A stretch of DNA of 64,000 bases, taken from Macrolepiota albuminosa. Taxonomy: Eukaryota > Basidiomycota > Agaricomycetes > Agaricales > Agaricaceae. Below are positions 59,240-64,000 of this stretch, piece after piece. Under the pieces are notes generated by a model. That model did not search any database. It was not told the origin of the DNA and saw nothing but the letters and a program-made list of their open reading frames with translations. Where the stretch lies: the NCBI GenBank assembly GCA_027475525.1, contig JAMWFC010000052.1, positions 248,001 through 312,000 on the forward strand. Reading direction: 5' to 3'. Position 1 is the stretch's first letter. Every line of letters starts with the position of its first letter. A program made the translations under genes and the position numbers.

Positions 59240-60215
59240 GTCAATCTAGGGTGCTTGCCCTAATATCAACTAGGGACATCAGGTCTTGTGGCACTAGCTC
59301 AATCAGGGAAGTCTCAGTCATGATCATTGCAAAGAACTGAGTCTGGAGAAGCATTCTCCAGGGCCTGAGCAATGAACCAATAATGCATGTTATCAATGAG
59401 CTTAGTGCCTTCGAATACAAGGAGTGCCCCTTAGTCCTAAGGTTGCTGTTGTGCATGTGTTGATATGCTATATAGTGGCACACAAGGCATCATAGATGCC
59501 TCACTTTTTAATTTGCAAGCTGTGCTGTCTTGGCCATCCAAACTATGATGGTCTGCCCTAGTATCTTGAACATGCATGTAAGGAGGCTTCTCATGCCACG
59601 CTTGGGCTGCTAGAGTATGAAAAGTACTCATCAGATTTGCATCAGGCACCTCCTGCACCTTAGCTAGTGCCTCAACTAGCTCCACTCCTACATCTTGACT
59701 ACAACATGCTAAACATTCCTTGGACATTTGGCTCCAGGAGATTGATACCCCCAATTGTCTTGCAGCCTTGCACTGCAAATACATCTGTAGTTCTAATACT
59801 AGAACATGGACAATTAAATCAGTATATTGCATACTGAATACAGAAGTCCTTGTTGACTAAGTGCTACTACATATATGCAATGCAGCATAGCACTCTAGTT
59901 GTGCTTGAGTAGTGAACTTTGTCACCTCTGGTGTAGATCCCAGAATATATGCAGTCAAATGATGTAAGCAGTTTTCAACTGCTAATCTTCAGCTCCAGCA
60001 TTGTCATCAGTCAACAAATTCATGTACTCTTCAGAGGGGTACTCAGACTCTTTGGCTTTGTCTCTGCCAAGATGCTGTAGAAATTGATGTTCCATTGGCT
60101 CAGCTTCAGGGGCAACAGCCTCCTCTGGCACCTCCTTGATATGAGCTTCTACCATCCTTATGGTGGCTGTGCCTTCTCCAGCTTGTCTAGTCCCACTAGT
60201 ACAGTTCAGGGGCAT
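59240..60215 (-). pseudogene. Degenerate retroelement-associated ORFs, unrecognised
   Basis: Minus-strand open pieces at 59241-59483, 59437-59832 and 59982-60215 (for example EAVAPEAEPMEHQFLQHLGR). They lie between the two 58780/60750 repeats and next to the gag relic on the same strand, so they may be the upstream part of that element. No domain is identified. Confidence 0.35.
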
Positions 60216-60749
60216 ATATATACCTGTCTATGCCAACAAGTCAGCAGCTGAAGAGGCAGCTACTGTGCCTACTGGCTGTCTAGCCTCATCCAGAGGACTC
60301 TTGGATGTCAATCAACTAGACCATCAAAGTCCTCCTGGCAACTGAGTGATTGGAAGAGTTAATCCTCCTGGCATCTTGTCTTGCAGCCACTGTTGGCCTT
60401 TGTTGGCTGATGTATCACTCTCTGTGCCTCTGCCTCTAGCTTGGTAGGGTCAGAACTTTGATCCCAATCTCAAATCTTAGGCTGTCCATGGCCCAACCCT
60501 GACAGCTGAGTGCCTTGGCTTTTTGCTGAATTATCTTGCAATTCATGGGCATTGCACCCACTGTCTGTGGTGACCATAGGAATCGGGTTACTCATTGTTA
60601 TCTCTTGTTTGAAATTTGCACAGTGTGGCTGTGTGCAAAGCTTGAGAAGCTGTTAGAGTTCTGTCAATGAACTCTACATTTGACATTGGTGACTAGGCAA
60701 TAGATCCTAGCTAGAAGATTCAAAAAAATGTAATGGAAGTTACAGTATT

Positions 60750-60960
60750 TGAAGAGCCTAGAGTTCACACTGCACAGAATCAGATCAGTTCAGTCTATTG
60801 ACTATGTAGTGTAAAACAAAAATAAGTGGCTTATAAAGCAGGTAAAGTAGGTACTATTATGTACAGAATAATGTATATATATATTATATTAATTATAATA
60901 TAATTATACTAACTAAAGCTATGTAGCAAAGACACACATAGTGTACTATACTACAGAACT
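60750..60960 (+). repeat. Dispersed direct repeat, copy 2 (partner 58780-58990)
   Basis: See 58780; this copy differs mainly by transitions and small indels. Confidence 0.65.
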
Positions 60961-61049
60961 GTAAGGTGAACTGAGGAGACTTGAGGGGTTCTAAGCTTGG
61001 TTATTTGACTACTGACAAAATAATAAGTATTTATACTAAAGTGACTTCA

Positions 61050-61445
61050 TCATTGCCAAGTGGCTAAGCATTGCCAAAAAGCAGTAAACTTGAAGGAATA
61101 TCAATAGATGCCATGCATTAAACTATATATCAAGAAGTTTACAAGCTTGCTGTCTATCCAAGTCAGTAAAGGCACTAAGCAATGTCAGGCACCAAGGTGA
61201 AATGCCAAGCTGTCAGTCACAGAGAAACTCCATCATTCCAGACTATAAGTACTGCTGTTGGTTAGATGCATCACTTACTGAGTTATTTATGCCATCTGCC
61301 ACTTGTAATTTCAACTGCTGCCAGTACTATCAATAATTGGATTCGTTTCTTGCCATGTTTGGCTGTCAGATATTGCCTGAAATGGTTGAATTGTGTGTAT
61401 CAAGGTATTCCGAGCCTATGCTGTGCTGCTGTGCTCTACTATTGG
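61050..61445 (+). repeat. Dispersed repeat copy (partner 19980-20350)
   Basis: Collinear with 19980-20350; slightly less decayed (contains a few CpG). Family unknown. Confidence 0.7.
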
Positions 61446-61697
61446 TGCACTTAGCCTGTGTAGAGTCCTATTATTGTGCATGATAAAATAAATGACAATA
61501 TTCAGCACAAGCAGAATTTGAATCTGGACTGTGATCCAGTATGATGGATTTTGTACTTTCCAGCCATTTTGGTACCTCTCACTTAGTCATCAGCTAACAC
61601 AACTTGTGCAACAATGATTCTCTTATAAAAATTATAAATTTCTAGCTAAGAAGTATTTTGAAATGTTCTGAAAGTTCCAAAGCTATACATGCAGAAG

Positions 61698-61851
61698 ACA
61701 AGCCTACAGAAAAAGAATGGCTGGAATTTGCACTTTCTGGTACATGACAGTAGTCTGCTGCACAGAAAAACCTTACAAGCCTACAGAAAAAGAATGGCTG
61801 GAATTTGCACTTTCTGGTACATGACAGTAGTCTGCTGCACAGAAAAACCTT
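61698..61851. repeat. 77-bp tandem duplication (61698-61774, 61775-61851)
   Basis: Identical adjacent copies. They overlap the 34-bp sequence (61835-61868) shared inverted with 16208-16241. Confidence 0.95.
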
Positions 61852-61883
61852 GATCTATTCTAGATCTTGAAATGTCACATCAT

Positions 61884-62880
61884 GTTATATTGGCTGAATG
61901 CACCTCTGCCAGTGGCTAATTGTTTTTTTTTTAAAAGCATTGAGAAACATGTCACTCAGTTTCCAAATGAATTTTCTCTAGAAGATATGTGGGCAGTATC
62001 TCTTGGGAAAAATCAGGAAATTAGATTTATATGTGCCAACTATTTTCAAATTAAAATTAATAACTTTTGCAAGCCTTTTTTGCAAGAAATATAATAAAAA
62101 ATATAATAATATTACCATTGAGGTTTCTGTGAGATAAAAACAACTTTTTTCTTAAAAACAGTGATGTACACCTTTGAACTATCTCTTTGTATGTTTTTCT
62201 TGGAAAATATATTATTTGACCTCAAGAAACAATAAAAGACATCTCAAAAATATTTCCTGTGGAAATCACAGACAAAGATATATTATAGAAGTTTTTAAGC
62301 AAAGAAACACAGATCAACTAGACAGCAAGTAGCTTAGGGAGTCAATCACTAAGTTGCTGGTCGACTTTGAGTCAAAATTTTGATATTGACACAAGAGTTT
62401 AGTCAACTTGATAATTGACTCCCTGAGCTACTTGCTGTCCAGTTGATCTGTGTTTTTTTTTGCTTAGGAACTTCTATAATATATCATTGTCTGTGGTTTC
62501 CATGGAAAATATTTTTTCAGTTTTGTTTGTTGTTTCCTGAGGTAAAATAATAAATTTTTCCAAGAAAAACATACAAAGGAATATCAAAGGTTTACATTTC
62601 TGTTTCAAAAAAGTTGTTCTTTATCTCACAGAAACCTCAATAGTAATATTATTATGTTTTCCATTAATTTTTTTTGCAAAAAAGGCTTGAAAAAATTTAT
62701 CATTCTTACTTTGAAAATAGTTGGAAAATATGAATTTAATCTCCTAATTTTTCTAAGAGAAACTGCTTATATATTTTCTAAAGAAAATTCATTTAAAAAC
62801 TGGGTGACAGGTTTCCCAATCACTTTTTCCAAAGGAAACACATTTGGCTGTCAGCAGTGCCTCAGGCAATATTTCCTTCC
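61884..62880. repeat. Long inverted repeat (hairpin), arms about 470 bp
   Basis: Left arm about 61884-62356 and right arm about 62404-62880 are reverse complements with scattered differences; the loop is about 47 bp. Matching landmarks: CTACTTGCTGTC near the loop, TTTGTATGTTTTTCTTGGAA in mid-arm, and CAGTTT..AAATGAATTTTCT near the outer ends. This is the form of a foldback element or long-TIR MITE. Short ORFs in the arms are not supported. Confidence 0.85.
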
Positions 62881-63749
62881 ACACTTACCCAATCATTGCA
62901 GTTTGATGTACCAACATTCTATTCATTCCTATGTGACGAAAAACAAAGTTGTGTAGCATACAAACAGCCTTTGCTCTCCAATGCTGCACTGAGTTGCTTG
63001 AGTTTGTTGTTTATTCCGTTTTCAGTCATCATGACTTTCAAGGCCAGCATGTTTGGCCGAGCAATTGAGCTCTAGTGGGAACGAAAGTTGAAAATAACTT
63101 CTGGAACTTGACATCCGGAAGTACTTGCCCACATGACCGTGATGAATGTAGGACGATCGTTCCGTGTTCGTAGAGCATGAGAAGGCACTGGTAAGCTCGT
63201 GTTATTTACGAAACGTTAATTCACACCAGAACAATAAAGCCGAAGGAGTACTCAGTTTTTGTCAGTCCGAGTACTCATCGTTTTGATACTTGATTTCGTA
63301 ACTTCCTCGGTATCATCACTCCTGAAGATAGAAACCTGTTCGGAACGCTACATGATTTATGTTGACAGAGTGGTGGTAGTGTTCAACTGGACTAAATCTA
63401 TCGCCGAGTGATCTTCCAGAGCATTGCTTTTCTGGTCGAGTTCATGAGAGGATCACCTCTTTTGAGAGGTGCTATGCGAAAGCGCTGGGCAGGAATCGCT
63501 CAACATTGTTCTTTCAGCAGAACCACCTGATTCTGATTGACCTTGCATAAATTTTCCATCCTTCTCCATCTGCTCCCACCTTAGGTCTTCTTTCTATTGT
63601 TCTACCGGCAATGAAAATGTCAGATAGCTCTCGTTTTCCCGCCGGCCTGTCTTCGATAGCTTTACATAATCAACCTCAATCCCAGGCCTGTCCACACTCA
63701 CGATGTGATATCAAGGACCAAATTTAAAAAACTTCCTGATGACGTTTCG
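62881..63749. other. Intergenic upstream of carboxylesterase 3
   Basis: CpG returns near 62930. No gene recognised. Confidence 0.5.
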
Positions 63750-63757
63750 TATAAAAT
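63750..63757 (+). promoter_or_regulatory. TATA box of carboxylesterase 3
   Basis: TATAAAAT lies about 50 nt upstream of ATG 63801. Confidence 0.5.
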
Positions 63758-63800
63758 CTGTCAGACTATGTGGAAAGGTCCGAGGAATAAACCAACTTAC

Positions 63801-64000
63801 ATGATCTTCAGTACCCTTGCGATCTTGTCTCCCCTCGCTGTCGTTTTGACTTCAGCTCAGGTCGTAGACCTGGGATATGCAAGTTATCAAGGCACCTTGA
63901 ATACTACAACGGGAGATACCCGCTTTCTTGGTATCCGCTATGCTGCTCCACCAACAGGTAGTATTGTTTGTCCAATGCATTTGAGGAAATCAACTATGAG
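63801..64000 (+). CDS. Type-B carboxylesterase, copy 3 (5' end only)
   Basis: Exon 1 is 63801-63957, ending before GTAGTA; the window ends in intron 1. It begins MIFSTLAILSPLAVVLTSAQ, a signal peptide, and continues with GTLNTTTGDTRFLGIRYAAP, which aligns with the GTFRGV...GIRYGQPPVG segment of copies 1 and 2. Its first intron lies earlier than in those copies, so it is a more distant member of the family. Confidence 0.8.
   Translation, partial: MIFSTLAILSPLAVVLTSAQVVDLGYASYQGTLNTTTGDTRFLGIRYAAPPTGSIVCPMHLRKSTM

Overview
This window comes from a basidiomycete fungus, most likely an Agaricomycete (mushroom or polypore lineage). The evidence is intron-dense genes with short GT-AG introns (14 introns in a 2.5-kb carboxylesterase gene), chromodomain Ty3/gypsy retrotransposons, a tyrosine-recombinase (DIRS/Ngaro-like) retroelement, and CpG-to-TpG/CpA decay confined to repeats. 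There are no operons, tRNA or rRNA genes, or CRISPR arrays.

Layout. 1-8645: the 3' part of a Ty3/gypsy element (element 1): broken pol, two extra sense-strand ORFs after integrase, then a 3' LTR. 8646-9990: a repeat-rich spacer with an inverted LTR fragment and CATGTG/CACATG palindromes. 10032-12522: an intact secreted type-B carboxylesterase (15 exons). 12714-13307: a small conserved-looking protein. 15400-23550: AT-rich, almost CpG-free DNA with relics of a gypsy element and of a YR retroelement. 23550-33724: a complete second Ty3/gypsy element (element 2), minus strand, with a 5-bp target duplication, inserted inside the YR relic's recombinase gene. It carries an intron-containing accessory gene on the opposite strand. 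33725-38990: more CpG-free DNA. 39100-39605: a second YR copy that kept its CpGs. 40720-43101: a second carboxylesterase with identical intron positions. 43450-48780: CpG-free repeats. 50634-52564: two paralogous minus-strand genes for CHORD-like zinc-binding proteins. 53008-57153: a tandem pair of MFS transporters. 57500-62900: CpG-free DNA with a gag relic and a ~1-kb hairpin. 63801-end: exon 1 of a third carboxylesterase.

The host genes form three expanded families (secreted carboxylesterases, MFS transporters, CHORD-like proteins), separated by transposon blocks. The transposon DNA exists in two states: young CpG-rich copies, whose only in-frame stops are TGA, and old CpG-depleted copies.

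Assembly caution. Seventeen exact 77-bp tandem duplications occur, only in repeat DNA. The LTR stub beside the 100-N gap is also exactly 77 bp. This is the signature of unmerged contig ends in a k=77 assembly. Several apparent frameshifts in the retrotransposons disappear when one 77-bp copy is removed. Intact single-copy genes carry none.
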